Shown here one piece after another: positions 1 through 12,280 of a DNA stretch of 64,000 nucleotides. The notes beneath the pieces are model-generated. The model ran no database searches. It was not told the DNA's origin and saw nothing but the letters and a program-made list of their open reading frames with translations. The stretch comes from Pseudocercospora fijiensis CIRAD86 (taxonomy: Eukaryota > Ascomycota > Dothideomycetes > Mycosphaerellales > Mycosphaerellaceae): positions 4,927,524 to 4,991,523 of the forward strand of contig NW_006921537.1 of NCBI RefSeq assembly GCF_000340215.1, given 5' to 3'. Both the position numbers and the translations under genes were made by a program. Position 1 is the first letter of the stretch. Every line of letters starts with the position of its first letter.

Positions 1-1306
1 ACAACCGCGGCGCCGCTAGTAGCGCTAGCAATAATAACGCTAGTAGCACAGTGCCTACTAAAGCGCCTACTAAAGTGCCTATTAAAGAGCCTACTAGAGG
101 GCCTACTAAAGAAGAACCTGTAATTCTAGGTAATAATCTAGAATTGCCTATTAACGACATTCTTAACAATATTATTAATCGACGATATAGCTAGCTAGCC
201 TTTGGCCCTTAGCTAGTAGCGAGACTTTAAGAAGCTACTCGGAACAGGCTTACTGCCTTACGACAAGAACAATAGCTAAAGGATAATCTCCTCGAGATTC
301 GACGCTTATAGGAAGCCCTAACAACTACTACTAAACTAGGACTAGTAGCAGTACCCTCTATGTAAAAGAAGGATACTAAACTCAAGGATTGCACTATATT
401 CGATAGCTCTAGTCGGAAGCAATACAACGACTATATTCGCGACTATAAGCTTAACTAGCGCAACGCACTAAGAGCGCTACTAGATAACTATTCCTTAGTC
501 GTATACGCTATATAGTACATCAATAGCGACCTAAAACGCACTTAGGATAATCACTTCGACTCCCTTAGTAACTAGACTACTATTTAGTAGAAAACCTATA
601 AGACTATTATACTAGACACCCTTAGGAACCCTATACTAAGGCAATAACACGCTTAGGACTAGTACCTTCGAGCTAAACAAAAGACTAATCAATCGGCTCG
701 CTTATTTAAAGCCTATTTAAAGACCCTCGAAGATAACCTTCCGGCTAAAACGATTCTATATAGATCTCCGAAATATGCCCTAAATTAAGGTAGGAGCTTA
801 TCCTTGAATTGGACCGCCGCCGTGTGTTCGAATAGGCTAATCTTATACGAATTCAATTTATAATTAAAGTAGAAACTATAGAGCGTATAGTGCAGCTATA
901 GCAACGGTTAGAATCTAAGATACGACTATCTACCTACCGTAGCCGAGGAGGCAACAATCAAGGTTCGTATTAGAATAATACTAATGCTAACAATAGAGGT
1001 AGCAACAATAATAACCGTAGAAGGGGCCGTAGCCGACGGCTATATAGAGGAGGCCGCGATAGAGGTCGTAGAAGGGGCTTGTATCCCTATAGTACTAACC
1101 GCTCTGCTAACAATAACAGCTATAGCAACCTCCTAACCGGATTGAAATGCTTCAACTGTAACAGCGCTAGCTATCTACTAGGCTAATGCGATAAACCTAG
1201 GGATTAGGCCCGAGTCGACCGTACTACCGCTAAGTACCGAAAAACCCTTTTAGTAGCTAACGCTACCCCTATAGGCTAACCTTCTAATTAGTCGAAAAAA
1301 GAATAA
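1..1306 (+). pseudogene. gag: Gag of Gypsy-A copy A (5' truncated, RIP stops)
   Basis: Degenerate nucleocapsid/capsid gene. The opening residues include a PTK-type 12-nt tandem repeat (about 49-123) found near the Gag N-terminus in other copies. The middle holds a long helical capsid-like stretch with many TAG codons, explained by CAG or TGG mutated by RIP. The C-terminal part is basic and Gly/Asn/Arg-rich, then a CCHC knuckle at 1148-1189: Cys-x2-Cys-x4-Tyr-x4-Cys, with Tyr where the family has His (TAT from CAT by RIP). The frame ends in TAA at 1304-1306, directly after an A6 run, which is where Pol takes over in the -1 frame. The start codon is off-window. Confidence 0.85.
1292..1306 (+). 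promoter_or_regulatory. Candidate -1 ribosomal frameshift site at Gag/Pol junction (Gypsy-A)
   Basis: The string TCGAAAAAAGAATAAGCG sits where Gag ends and Pol continues one phase back. In the Gag phase it reads Ser-Lys-Lys-Glu-stop; in the -1 phase the pol frame runs on. The same string occurs in copies A, B (T6 at 9317-9322, minus), C (12269-12274), D (42874-42879, minus) and G (54440-54445, minus); copy F differs slightly. Conservation through heavy RIP fits a sequence without CpA/TpG targets as well as a functional one. A classic X-XXY-YYZ heptamer is not exact, because the base before the A run is G. Confidence 0.55.
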
Positions 1307-4300
1307 GCGCCGCACTAACTGTTAGCCTTGTATAGCGTAAGACTATCGACATTGTGCTAGCTATTATACGTACCTATCTCGTAGGGGATATATATAGGAA
1401 CAATTATAAAACCTAGGTTACGCTAGACCTAGGAAATAGAGTTAGTACCCTTATCAAGCATCGCCTAGCTAAGTAATTAGACCTTCGACAATTGCCTAGG
1501 ACTAACCTACTAACCCTTACTTGGTTTAATAACGCTCGGTACTTAACCTATAGGGCCTACTATGTTTATATAGCCCTAAAGGACGACCTCGGCAATAAGC
1601 GCCTACTAAACTTTACTGCCTACGTAGTAGATATAGACAGTCTCCTATCCGATATTATTATTAGTAACCCTGTTCTTAAATACTACGCTATAGTTATAGA
1701 CTTAGGCATCTAGAAGTAGCGATTTAGAATTGCTAGGAAAGAGGATATTAAACATATCGACGTTAGCGAGTGCCTTAACGATATTAGGGTCCTATTTATT
1801 AGCAACCTAACTCTAGCTAATCCGACTGCCGACCTGCTCGGTAGTAATAACGATAAACCTATGCCTCCTAATAGTATAGACCCTAACTAGCTCGCTCGTA
1901 TACCCTAGACTATTAGGGAGACCTATATCGAGGTATTTAAACACTACCTAGTATCGACATTGCCTATATTCAAAGAGACGGATTATAAGATTGACATTAT
2001 AGAGGGCAAAGAGGTCCCTTTTAGGCCCCTCTACAACCTTAGCGAACGAGAGCTTACTGTCTTACGTAAGTACTTAGAAGAAAACCTAGCTAATAGCCGG
2101 ATACGGTATAGTAACAGCCCTGCTAGTGCACCTATCCTGTTTGTTCTAAAGAAGGATAGTAGCCTACGCCTCTATGTCGATTATCGTAGGCTTAATGCTA
2201 TTACTATTAAGGATCGCTATCTACTTCCGCTTATTAATAAGACCCTCGATCGCCTTTCTAGTGCCTACTACTATACTATATTAGACATTAAGGACGCCTA
2301 TTACCGCATCTATATTCGCAAGGGCGACGAATAGAAGACGGCCTTCCGCACTCGTTATAGCTATTTTAAGTACTTAGTTATGCTATTTGGGCTAGCTAAT
2401 GCCCCCGTAACATTCTAGTCCTATATTAACCGGGCCCTATTAGGCCTATTAAACTACCTCTATATAGTTTACCTAGACGATATCCTAGTCTATATACACT
2501 TACCTAACATTGCGGAGCACTAAGCTATAGTCCGTAAGGTACTCGATTGTTTAAGAGTATATAGACTGTATTGCAAGCCTTCTAAATACACCTTTGCTAC
2601 TAAAGAGGTGTCCTTCCTTAGCTTCCTCGTATCAACTAAGGGTGTTAAGGCTAATCCTAACCGGATTAAGACTATTACTAAGTAGCTAACGCCTACTAGT
2701 ATTAAGGAGCTTCAATTATTCCTAGGTTTTGCTAACTTCTATCGTCGCTTTATTAAGAGCTATTTACGATACGTAATGCCCCTAACTAAGCTTACTAAAA
2801 CCAAGGCTAACCCAACTAGAGAGTTTAGATAGACTAATAAGGCTTAAGCCGCTTTTAACGGTTTGAAGCAACGCTTTACTAAAGTCCCCTTATTGCACTA
2901 TTTCGTACTAAGCAAACAGATCCGAATTGAGACTAACGCTTTACAGTTCGCTATATTAGCTATTATATTACAACAGGCTAATAACACCTACTAGCACCTA
3001 ATTGCCTTCTTCTTAAGGAAGATAATTAATGCTAAGCGTCGTTACGAGACCTACGAGCAAGAGCTCTTAGCAATCGTAGAAGCCTTTAAGTACTAGCGCT
3101 ATTATCTCGATAGTGCTTAGTACCCTATCTAAGTCTATACGGACTATAACAACCTCCGTAGAATTACGAAGGTTACTAGGGTTATAGGTCGATAGGCTAG
3201 ATAGGCCGTCTACCTCGCTAGGTTTAATTTTAATATATTATATCGGCTAGGCGTAAGTAACCCTACTAATAGCCTATCGAGGCGACCTAATTATAATAGC
3301 GAGTCCTAGTATATCAATTCTTTGTTTCTAACCCTATAGTATAAGATTGCTATAGCCCGTGTTGTTAATAAGCAAGCGTAGGATAAGCGGCTTACCGGAC
3401 TCCGCGACGGCTTAAAGCATATTAATGCTCTTGCTATATTAATAGTACGTGTTAAGGCAAGGGCTAAGGACATAGATAGGAGAAGTTATAATAACTCCCT
3501 AGTCGACATCGCAATATATAGTAACAGCGATAGCACTGCTGCAGTTAATCCGGCTGCTAGTGCTATTAGATACATATAATACGTACCTCGTTTAATAGCG
3601 AGGGTGCTATTAAATAACCTTGCAAATAGGGATAGTTAATTGTTTATAGATAAGCTGTTACGTGCTTAGTAGAGGGACGCCTTTGCTACTAAACGTATCG
3701 ACAAGCTTGTAAGTAGGCGAACGACTCGATCTAGTAAGAGTAACTAGTCGATCGATAACAAAGGTTATTTAAAGTTTAAGGGCAGATACTATGTCCCCGC
3801 TAAACATTCGATCCGACAAGAGCTTCTTAAGCGACACTATAATAGTAAGCTTGCCGGTTACTATAGTATAGAGAGGTCGTACAAGCTACTATCGCGCATA
3901 TACTACTAGCTAAATAGTAAGCGGGACATAAAGGATTACGTAAACACGTATGCCGTATGTTAACGAGTTAAAGTACCGAAGCACTTGCTATTTAGCGAGT
4001 TGTCTTCGCTTCCTATTCTAAAGAAGCCATTTACTAAGCTTATAATAGACTTTATTACCGGCCTTCCGCCTACTAAACGTAGAGGTAGTAAGGATGTGTA
4101 TAATACTATCCTAGTTGTCGTAGACCGGTTTACTAAGAGCGCTCGTTATATCCCTACTCGGAAGGATTGGACTTCTATTAATATAGCAGAAGCGCTATAG
4201 AACAATATCTTCTATAGCTATTAGGGAACCCCTAAGGGGATAGTTTCCGACCGAGGCTCGACATTTATATCTTACTATTAGAGTGAGATATACCTACAGC

Positions 4301-5178
4301 TAAGACTTAAGCATCGGCTATCTATAGCCTTCTATCTATAGACAGATAGCTAAACCGAGAGGCAGAATGCTACCCTATAGCAGTACCTACGCAGTTACAT
4401 TAACGAGAACCCTAACGACTAGGTTAACCTCCTATAGCTAACTAAATTCGTATACAATAACAGTGTCCACTTATTAACCAAGGTGTTACTATACATAGCT
4501 ATAATAGGCTAGAACGCTACTATGCCGTAAGACCCTCTATCGCTCGAGGCCGAGCGTAAGGAAAGGGAAGCGGGTTAACCTAAGACACTAGCGGCTATTA
4601 AGAGGGTTTAAAAGATGCGAGAAATCCATACCAAGATAGCTGAGAAGCTAACAAAGGCTTAAGAGTACTAAAAGGCCTATTACGATAAGCGTTATATACC
4701 GATAACCTTTAAGCAAGGCGATATAGTTATGCTTAGTATAAAGAACCTCCGTATCCGCAAACACCTATTACCCGATAGCAAAACACGCCCCAAACTAGCA
4801 CTACGGTTTATTAGCCTATTCCGAATCCGAGAACCGAAGGGCAATAGCTAGGCCTATCAGTTATAGCTCCTACTATACTATACTATCTATAATACCTTCT
4901 ATATCTCCCTCCTTAAACTATACTACTACCGCGGAGGCCCTAAAGAAGCCCCTACTAAACATAAAGAGATACTAGCCGACGGTGAAGAGCTATAGTCTAT
5001 AGAACGTATCCTAAAGCATCGGACTAGACAAGGCAAGAAGGAGTACCTCCTAAGATAGTAAGGCTATTTACCTAAATAGGACTCGTAGGAAGCTAAAGGT
5101 TCCTTTAAGGATATAACCGAGTTGTTAGATAAGTATTGGACTAGCGTAAAGAACAAGAAGAAGGCTAAAAGCTTATAA
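1298..5178 (+). pseudogene. pol: Pol of Gypsy-A copy A (protease-RT-RNaseH-integrase-chromodomain)
   Basis: One continuous frame of about 1290 codons, interrupted by in-frame TAG/TAA but with no net frameshift: the protease part, the RT part (from 1960) and the final TAA at 5176-5178 share a phase. Order: aspartic protease with an Asp-Leu-Gly at 1426-1434; reverse transcriptase with the YLDD box intact at 2470-2481; RNase H about 2800-3150; integrase about 3790-4560 with zinc-binding residues partly changed to Tyr and the DDE triad recognisable (IDF near 4045, SDRG near 4247, TER near 4350); and a C-terminal chromodomain at about 4975-5130 (ERILKHR, KKEYL). The chromodomain identifies a chromovirus, which in this family targets integration to modified chromatin. 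Nonfunctional. Confidence 0.92.
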
Positions 5179-6341
5179 TGTCACTATTAAGGCCTAGGAT
5201 TAATGCTACCCCTAGGGTGCTATTAACTAACTAATTAGAGGCAAGCAATTGTTAGCAACAAGGGACAATAAGACTGCACTACTATAGTAAACGTATACCG
5301 AGTGTTAATAAGCGCGCTATAACGCGCCAACTATTTACTACTCTTTTAAGGGCTCTACCTCTTTACTAATGCGCCCTATAAGGCCCTTCTCCTAGTATTT
5401 AGGCCCCCCTCTTGTTCCCTTATTCTACCGAGGTCTCGAGGCCTAGGCAATCGGCGCGGCTATATTAGTAACAGTGTTGCTAGTATTGTTAGTTAAAGAA
5501 GGAAATTAGAAGCAAGGTAAAGTTAGCGCTAAGACGACTAGCGCCGCTATTATTAATATTACTTACTATTGTCGCTGCGCCTACAGACACAACCTTACTT
5601 GCACTACGAGCCTAAGGCACCTTTAATCAAAACTTTAATCAAAACTTTAAGCCGCCTAAAAGATTAAGCGACTAATAGACTAACTAAGGGCAAAACTATA
5701 GAGCTAAGCTAGCCGGGGTCGATCTTACGGACAATAGGTTACTCCTCGATCTTTCTAACCCTTTAAGCGAGGCGAACCTCTACTACTGCACTTATAATAG
5801 CCTTTACCTATAGAAACCAGACGAGCTGTGTTTTTTAAAAAGATATAATTAGTTAACACTTAAAGGCTGCCAAACCTAACTAATTAGGGCTAGTAAAACC
5901 ACGATAGTAAATAATAGTCCTCGTAATAACAAGAACAATAACCCTCGGAAGCGGACAAACCCTTAGAAGCGGACATTGCTAGGTCTTTTAAGAGTAGACG
6001 TAAAGAACTCGGTACGACATTACTTAGAACGGAGGCAGGGCTGCAATACCTCGTACGTCTACCTATTATAGCAGGGAAGACGCGCTCGTATTGTAATTAG
6101 TCGAAGGTCCTCAATTCTTGTAGATATATATTACTTTATAGTTTATTATATATAGGGATAGCGCAGTTAGAGTTAGATATTGTGCTAGAAGGTGAGGTTT
6201 GATATAGTTACATAATTAGGTAGTTAAGCGTTCAATTTAGCGCGGCTAAACAGCTTAGTTAATCTGCTAAGTTAGCAGTAGCGGAGATTAGATTAGAACA
6301 TAGATAGGCTACGAGGGCGCGGCCTTTAGAAGGGAAGCGTA
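5179..6341 (+). other. 3' untranslated region of Gypsy-A copy A
   Basis: About 1.16 kb between the pol stop and the 3' LTR with no convincing reading frame. It contains a short direct repeat near 5620-5650 (AACTTTAATCAA units) and ends in a purine-rich stretch, GAAGGGAAGCG, immediately before the LTR, which fits a polypurine tract. The same region is 1.2-1.27 kb long in copies C, D, F and G, so it belongs to the family. Confidence 0.7.
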
Positions 6342-6538
6342 TATTAGAGCCAAAGAGGCTATACGTAATTAGCATATAATTAGGCCGAGTGAAGCTAGGG
6401 TCTTAATGCCTTAGGTAGGGCTTAGCGCTTAGCGTTAGGCTAACTAGCCTGCCTTCCTCCCTCTCCTCTTAGATCTCTATCGAATACTATACTAATTTAC
6501 TACTACCCTATCTACCTGCTAATATGACCCTTCTCACA
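6342..6538 (+). repeat. 3' LTR of Gypsy-A copy A (197 bp, long type)
   Basis: Starts TATTAGAGCC (TG mutated to TA) after the polypurine tract and ends in CTTCTCACA, the only copy whose CA terminus is unmutated. It contains the family signature GCTAGGGTCTTA and GGCTAACTAGCCTGCC. The length equals that of the D LTRs (197 bp). Confidence 0.9.
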
Positions 6539-9322
6539 GCGGAAGGCCTATAATAAAGTCTATTATAAGCTCTACGAATAGCTTCCTAGGAACAGGAAGT
6601 AAAGACAACTCGCTAAATAGTAAGTACTTTAGTACCTTAACTCGCTAGTATACTATACAGGTCTATATATATTCCTTTATATACCGCTTACTATTTAGCT
6701 AGTAGCATATACGCGATAGTAGCTCGTACGACCTCTCTATACTATAGTAACTAGCAAGCTTACTATTATAGTGTCGCTTTAAAAGCTCTTATCTAATCGA
6801 TTGTTTAGTAGGGATATAGTATCTGCCCTTAAACCTTAAGTAACCTTTATCGTCGATTGACTAGTTACTCTTACTAGATCGAGTCGTTCGCCTACTTATA
6901 AGCTTATCGATACGTTTAGCAGCAAAGGCGTCCCTCTACTAAGTACGTAATAGCTTATCTATAAACGATTAACTATCCCTATTCGTAAGGTTATTTAATA
7001 GCACCCTTGCTATCGAACGAGGTATATATTATACACATCTAATAGCACTAGTAGCCGGAACTACTACAACCTCTTCTATAGCACTATCGCTATATAGGCT
7101 ATTACTATAGATAGCAATATCTTTAATCGAGTTATTATAGCTCGAGCGATCTACGTCCTTTCTAACGTATGCTAGAAGAACGACAACTCTGCTATAGTAT
7201 TTGTTACCGCCGCAGGGTCCGGAAGTCCGCTTACCCTACGCTTGCTTATTAATAATACGGGCTACAGCAATATTATGCTATAGGGTTAGAAACAATAAAT
7301 TAATATACTAAGTCTCGCTATCGTAATTAGGTCGCCTCGATAGGCTATTAGTAGGGTTACTTACGCCTAGCCGATATAGTATATTAAAATCGAACCTAGC
7401 GAGGTAGACGGCCTATCTAGCCTATCGACCTATAACCCTTATAACCTTAGTAATACTACGTAGGTTGTTATAGTCCGTATAGACCTAAATTGTGTACTAA
7501 GCACTATCGAGATAGTAGCGCTAGTGCTTAAAGGCTTCTGCGATCTCGTAGGTCTCGTATCGACGTTCTATATCGATTATCTTCTATAAAAAGAAGGCAA
7601 TTAGGTGCTAGTAATTGTCCTTATCTAATTGCTATAACATAATAGCCGATATAGCGAACTGTAAAGCGTTAGTCTTAATACGGATCTGCTTGCTTAGTAT
7701 AGAATAGTATAATAAGGGGACTTTAGTAAAGCGTTGCTTTAAACCGTTAAAAGCGGCTTTCGCCTTGTTAGTCTATTTAAATTCTCTAGTTAGGTTAGCC
7801 TTAGTTTTAGTAAGCTTAGTTAGGGGCATTATATGCCGTAAATAGCCCTTAATAAAGCGGCGGTAGAAGTTAGCAAAGCCGAGGAACGACTATAGCTCCT
7901 TAATTAACGTAGGAATAGGCTATTTAGTAATTGTTTTAATCTAATTAGGATTAGCCTTAATACTATTAGTCGATACGATAAAGCTAAGGAAGGCTACCTC
8001 CTTAGTAGCGAAGGTGCATTTAGAAGGCTTGTAATATAGGCTATAAGTCCTTAAACGATCGAGTACCTTACGGACTATAGCCTAGTACTCTGCAATATTA
8101 GGTAAGTATATATAGACTAGGATATCGTCTAGGTAAACTATATAGAGGTAGTCTAATAGGCCTAATAGGGCCCGATTAATATAGGACTAGAATGTAGCAG
8201 GGGCATTAGCTAGCCTAAATAGTATAACTAAGTACTCGAAATAGCTATAGCGAGTGCAGAAGGCTGTTTTCTATTTATCGCCCTTACGAATATAGATACG
8301 ATAGTACGCATCCTTAATGTCTAGTATAGTATAGAAGTAGGCGCTAGAAAGGCGATCGAGGGTCTCGTTAATAAGCGGAAGTAGATAGCGGTCCTTAATA
8401 GTAACAGCATTAAGCCTACGATAATCGACATATAGGCGTAGGCTACTATCCTTCTTTAGAACAAACAGGATTAGTATACTAGTAGGGCTATTGCTATACT
8501 AAATTCGACTATTAGCTAGGTTCTTATCTAGGTATTTACGCAATATAGCAAGCTTACGCTTACTAAGGTTATAGAGTAGTCTAAAAGGAACCTCTTTGCC
8601 TTCTATAATATTAATCTTATAATCCGTCTCTTTAAATATAGGCAATATCGATGCTAGGTAGTGTTTAAATATATTAATATAGGTTTCTCGAACAGGCTAT
8701 AGTATACGAGCAAGCTAATTAGGGTCTATACTATTAGGGGGCACAGGTTCGTCGTTATTACTACCGAGGAGGTCGGTAGTTAGATCCGCTAAGGCAGAGG
8801 CAGGTATTAGGTTGCTAATAAACAGGACCCTAATATCGTTAGGGCACTCGCTAGTATTAATATGTTTAATGTCCTCCTTCCTAGCGATTCTAAATCGCTA
8901 CTGTTAGCTGCCTAGGTCTATAGCTACGGCGTAGTGCTTAAGGATAGGGTTGCTAATAATAATATCGGATAGAAGGTTGTCTATATCTGCTACGTAGGCA
9001 GTAAAATCTAGCAAGCGCTCGTTGCCGAGGTCGTCTCTTAGAACTATAGGAATATAGTAAGCCCTATAGGTTAAGTGCCGGGCTTTATTAAACTAAGCAA
9101 GGGTTAGTAGGTTAGCTCTATTTAATTGTCGAAGGTCTAGTTGCTTAGCTAGGCGATAGCTAATAAGGGCACTAACTGAATTTCCTAGGTCTAGTATAAC
9201 CTTAGTCTTATAGTTAGTACTATATGTGTCCTATATAAGGCAGGTGCGTATAATAGCTAGTACAATATCGATAGTCTTACGCCGTACAAGGCTAATAGTT
9301 AGTGCGGCGCTTATTCTTTTTT
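6539..9322 (-). pseudogene. pol: Pol of Gypsy-A copy B (integrase truncated by copy A insertion)
   Basis: Reads leftward from the A6 slip site (9317-9322) through protease (about 8890-9270), reverse transcriptase with an intact YLDD box (8124-8135), RNase H, and integrase to the point where copy A sits. RIP stops occur throughout. It is the only copy besides A with both catalytic Asp codons of YLDD unmutated. The C-terminal part of integrase and the chromodomain are not present in the window. Confidence 0.88.
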
Positions 9323-10651
9323 CGAAGGTTGGCCTATAGGGGTAGCGTTAGCCGCTAAAAGGTGTTTCCTATATTTAGCGGAAGCGCGGTTAATTCGGGC
9401 CTAGTCTTTAGGTTTGTCGCATTAGCCTAGTAGATAGCTAGTGCTATTACAATTAAAGCACTTTAATCCGGTCGGTAGATTGCTATAGCCGCTATTACTA
9501 CTATTATTAGTTAAGCGATTAGTATTATAGGGATACGAGCCCCTTCTACGGCCCCTATTACGGCTTCCTCTATATAGCCGTCGGCTACGGCCTCTTCTAC
9601 GGTTATTGTTACTGTTCCTATTGTTAGTAGTATTGTTTTAGTAGGAACCTTAGTTTCCTCCGTAGCTACGATTGCTACGGTTAGTACTAGCTAGTCGGAT
9701 CCTCGATTCTAGTCGTTACTAGAGCTAAACAGCTCGTTTAGCTGTTTCCACTTCGACTATAAATTAAATACGTATTAGGTTAGCTTGTTTAAATATACGG
9801 CGACGGTCTAATTCGAGAATAAGCTCCTATCTAAGCTTTAGGCGTATTTCCGAGATCTATATAGAATTAGTCTTAGTAGGAAGGTCGTCTTCGAGGGTCT
9901 TTAAATAGGCCTCGAATAAGCGAGCCGATTAATTAGTCTTTTATTTAGCTCGAAGATACTAGTCCTAAGCGTATTATTGCCTTAGTATAGGGTTTCTAAG
10001 GGTGTCTAGTATAATAGTTTTGTAGGTTTGCTACTAAATAGCGACCTAGTCGTTAAGGGAGTTAAAATAGTTATCCTAGGTGCGCTTTAGGTCGCTATTA
10101 ATATACTATATAGCGTAGACAACTAATAAATAGTCGTCTAGAAGGGCCCTCGGTACGTTTCGCTAGTTAAGCTCGTAGTTACGAATATAGTCGTTGTATT
10201 GCTTTCGACTAGAGCTATTAAATATAGTGCAGTCTCTAAGCTTAGTATCCTTCCTCTTCTAAATAGATAATAAAGGCCCTACTATTAGTTTAGTAGTAGT
10301 TGTTAGAGCTTCCTAAAGGCGACGAAGCTCGAGGAGGTTATCCTTTAGCTATTATTCTTAGCGTAGGGTAGTAAGCCTGTTTTAAGTAGCTTCTTAAAGT
10401 CTCCCTACTAGTTAAGGGCTAAAGGCTAGTCGGCTATATCGACGGTTAATAATATTGTTAAGAATATCGTCGACGGGCAACGAGGGGTTATCCCCTTCGA
10501 CTATAGGTTCTTTAGTAGGCTCTCTAGTAGGCTCTTTAATAGGTACTATACTACTAGCGTTGTTATGGCTAGCGCTGCTAGTAGCGCTACGGTTATTGTT
10601 GTTGCTTCGTAATAAGCCGGCTATTGCAATAAGGGGTAGCACTAATAATAT
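9311..10651 (-). pseudogene. gag: Gag of Gypsy-A copy B
   Basis: 447 codons, a multiple of three from the mutated start (ATA for ATG at 10649-10651) to the TAA at 9311-9313. The N-terminus is hydrophobic (LPLIAIAGLL), followed by Ser/Asn-rich and PTK-repeat segments; the knuckle lies near 9420-9461 with His changed to Tyr. Start chosen because the ATA sits at the same place in copies B, D, E, F and G and converts to ATG by undoing one TpG-to-TpA change. Confidence 0.85.
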
Positions 10652-10905
10652 ATTATAGCCCCTTATAGTACGGATATAGCGGAATTAGTAGGTATCGGCT
10701 TAGTATAGTTAACTTAGTATAGTAGGCCGTATAGAAGGCCTTGCTTAATAATTAGTACGGTTGTTTTAATAGAATAGTACGTATAGGTCCCGTTCTTCGG
10801 GCGTAATATAGTTAAATCGATAGTTTTAGTAGCTATACCGCTAAAAGCTTAAAATAAGGACTATCTAGCTACTACCCTTAAAGGGTAGATCGAATACTAT
10901 ATAAG
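10652..10905 (-). other. 5' leader of copy B plus first bases of its 5' LTR
   Basis: About 248 bp of leader (10652-10899), matching 44242-44489 and 44924-45171 in copies D and E, followed by TATAAG (10900-10905), the inner end of the minus-strand 5' LTR. Copy C begins at 10906, so the LTR is interrupted after six bases. Confidence 0.75.
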
Positions 10906-11066
10906 TGTCAGAGGCTATACGTAATTGGTATGTAACTAGCTCGAGTGAAGCTAGGGTCTTAGTGCCTTAGGCAGGGCTTGGCGCTTGGCGTTAGGCTAAC
11001 TAGCCTGCCTTCCTCCTTCTCCTCCTAGTTCTCTATCGAATACTACTCGTACCTACTACTACCCAT
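10906..11066 (+). repeat. 5' LTR of copy C, cut by assembly gap
   Basis: 161 bp from TGTCAGAGGC up to the gap. It matches the 3' LTR of the same copy at 17379 onward with RIP-type differences. Confidence 0.85.
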
Positions 11067-11166
11067 NNNNNNNNNNNNNNNNNNNNNNNNNNNNNNNNNN
11101 NNNNNNNNNNNNNNNNNNNNNNNNNNNNNNNNNNNNNNNNNNNNNNNNNNNNNNNNNNNNNNNNNN
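11067..11166. other. Assembly gap (100 N)
   Basis: By comparison with copy D, the missing sequence should hold the last ~30 bp of the LTR, the ~250-bp leader and the first ~250 bp of gag, about 530 bp in all. The 100 N is therefore a placeholder unless the copy has a deletion. Confidence 0.8.
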
Positions 11167-12280
11167 AGTAGGGAGACTTTAAGAAGCTACTTAAAACAGG
11201 CTTACTACCCTACGTTAAGAACAACAGCTAAAGGATAATCTCCTCGAGATTTGCCGCCTATAGGAAGCCCTAACAACTAACACCGAGCCGATAATAGGGC
11301 CTTCCTTACTATTAGTCCTAATTCAAAAGAAGGATGCTAAGCTTAAGGACTGTACCGTATTTAATAGCTCTAGCCGAAAGCAGTATAACGATTATATTCG
11401 TAACTGTAAGCTCAACTAGCGCAATGTACTAAGAGCGCTACTAGACGACTATTCCTTAGTCGTATACGCTATATAGTATATCAATAGCGACCTAAAACGT
11501 ATATAGGATAACTATTTTAATTCCCTTTACGACTAGACCGCTATTTAATAGCAAGACTACAAGACCGTTATACTAAACACCCTTAGAAACCCTATACTAA
11601 GGCAACAATATACTTAGGACTAGTACCTTCGAGCTAAATAGAAGACTAATCAATCGGCTCGCTTATTTAAAGCCTATTTAAAGACCCTCGAAGATAACCT
11701 TCTAGCTAAAACCGACTCTATATAGATCTCCGAAATACGCCCTAAACTAAGGTAGGAGCTTGTCCTTAAATTGGACCGCCGCCGTATATTCGAATAGGCT
11801 AATCTTACGCGAATTCAATTTATAATCGAAGTAGAAACTATAGAGCGTATAGTATAGCTATAGCAACGGTTAGAATCTAAGATACGACTATCTACTAACC
11901 GTAGCCGCGGTAGAAACTAAGGAGGAAGTACTCCCTAAACGAACACTACTAATAATAGAAACAGCAACGACTACTAACGTAGAAGAGGCAGGGGCCGATA
12001 CTGCGGTAGAAACCCCTAGCGAGGAAGAGGGCAAGGAAGGGGCTTATTTCTATATACCCCTAATCGTTTATCAAATTCTAGCACTAATCCGAGCGGACCT
12101 AGCAGCGCCCTAACTAGATACAAGTGCTTCAATTGTGATAGCACTACTTATTTACTAGGCTAATATAATAGGCCTCGAGACTAGGCCCGAGTCGATCGTG
12201 CTACCGCCGAACACCGAAAGCACCTCTTAGCCGCTAATACTACCCCTATTAGCCCTTCTAACTATTCGAAAAAAGAATAA
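11167..12280 (+). pseudogene. gag: Gag of Gypsy-A copy C (N-terminus in gap)
   Basis: Begins just after the PTK-repeat region. The knuckle at 12125-12166 has lost two ligands: His to Tyr (12149-12151) and the last Cys to Tyr (12164-12166), both single transitions of RIP type. The stop TAA at 12278-12280 follows the A6 run. Confidence 0.82.

Larger units (their letters stand above)
1..6538 (+). mobile_element. Gypsy-A copy A: chromovirus LTR retrotransposon, 5' end outside window, RIPed
   Basis: Most of a Ty3/gypsy chromovirus. The window opens inside gag; then come pol, a ~1.2-kb 3' untranslated region and a 197-bp 3' LTR ending in CACA at 6538. The sequence right after the LTR is the reverse complement of integrase coding DNA of copy B, so copy A inserted into copy B's integrase gene. 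The 5' LTR and the left target-site duplication lie outside the window. All six other Gypsy-A copies here align to it over their shared parts. Every reading frame carries many TAG/TAA codons. Confidence 0.95.

Noticed and set aside
10412..10658. Opposed short ORFs (plus 10455-10658 and minus 10412-10642), and the same pair at 44011-44248, 44681-44930 and 55578-55763
   Set aside because: The minus-strand members are the Gag N-termini of Gypsy-A copies; the plus-strand ones are their shadows over the PTK/Ser-Ala repeat.
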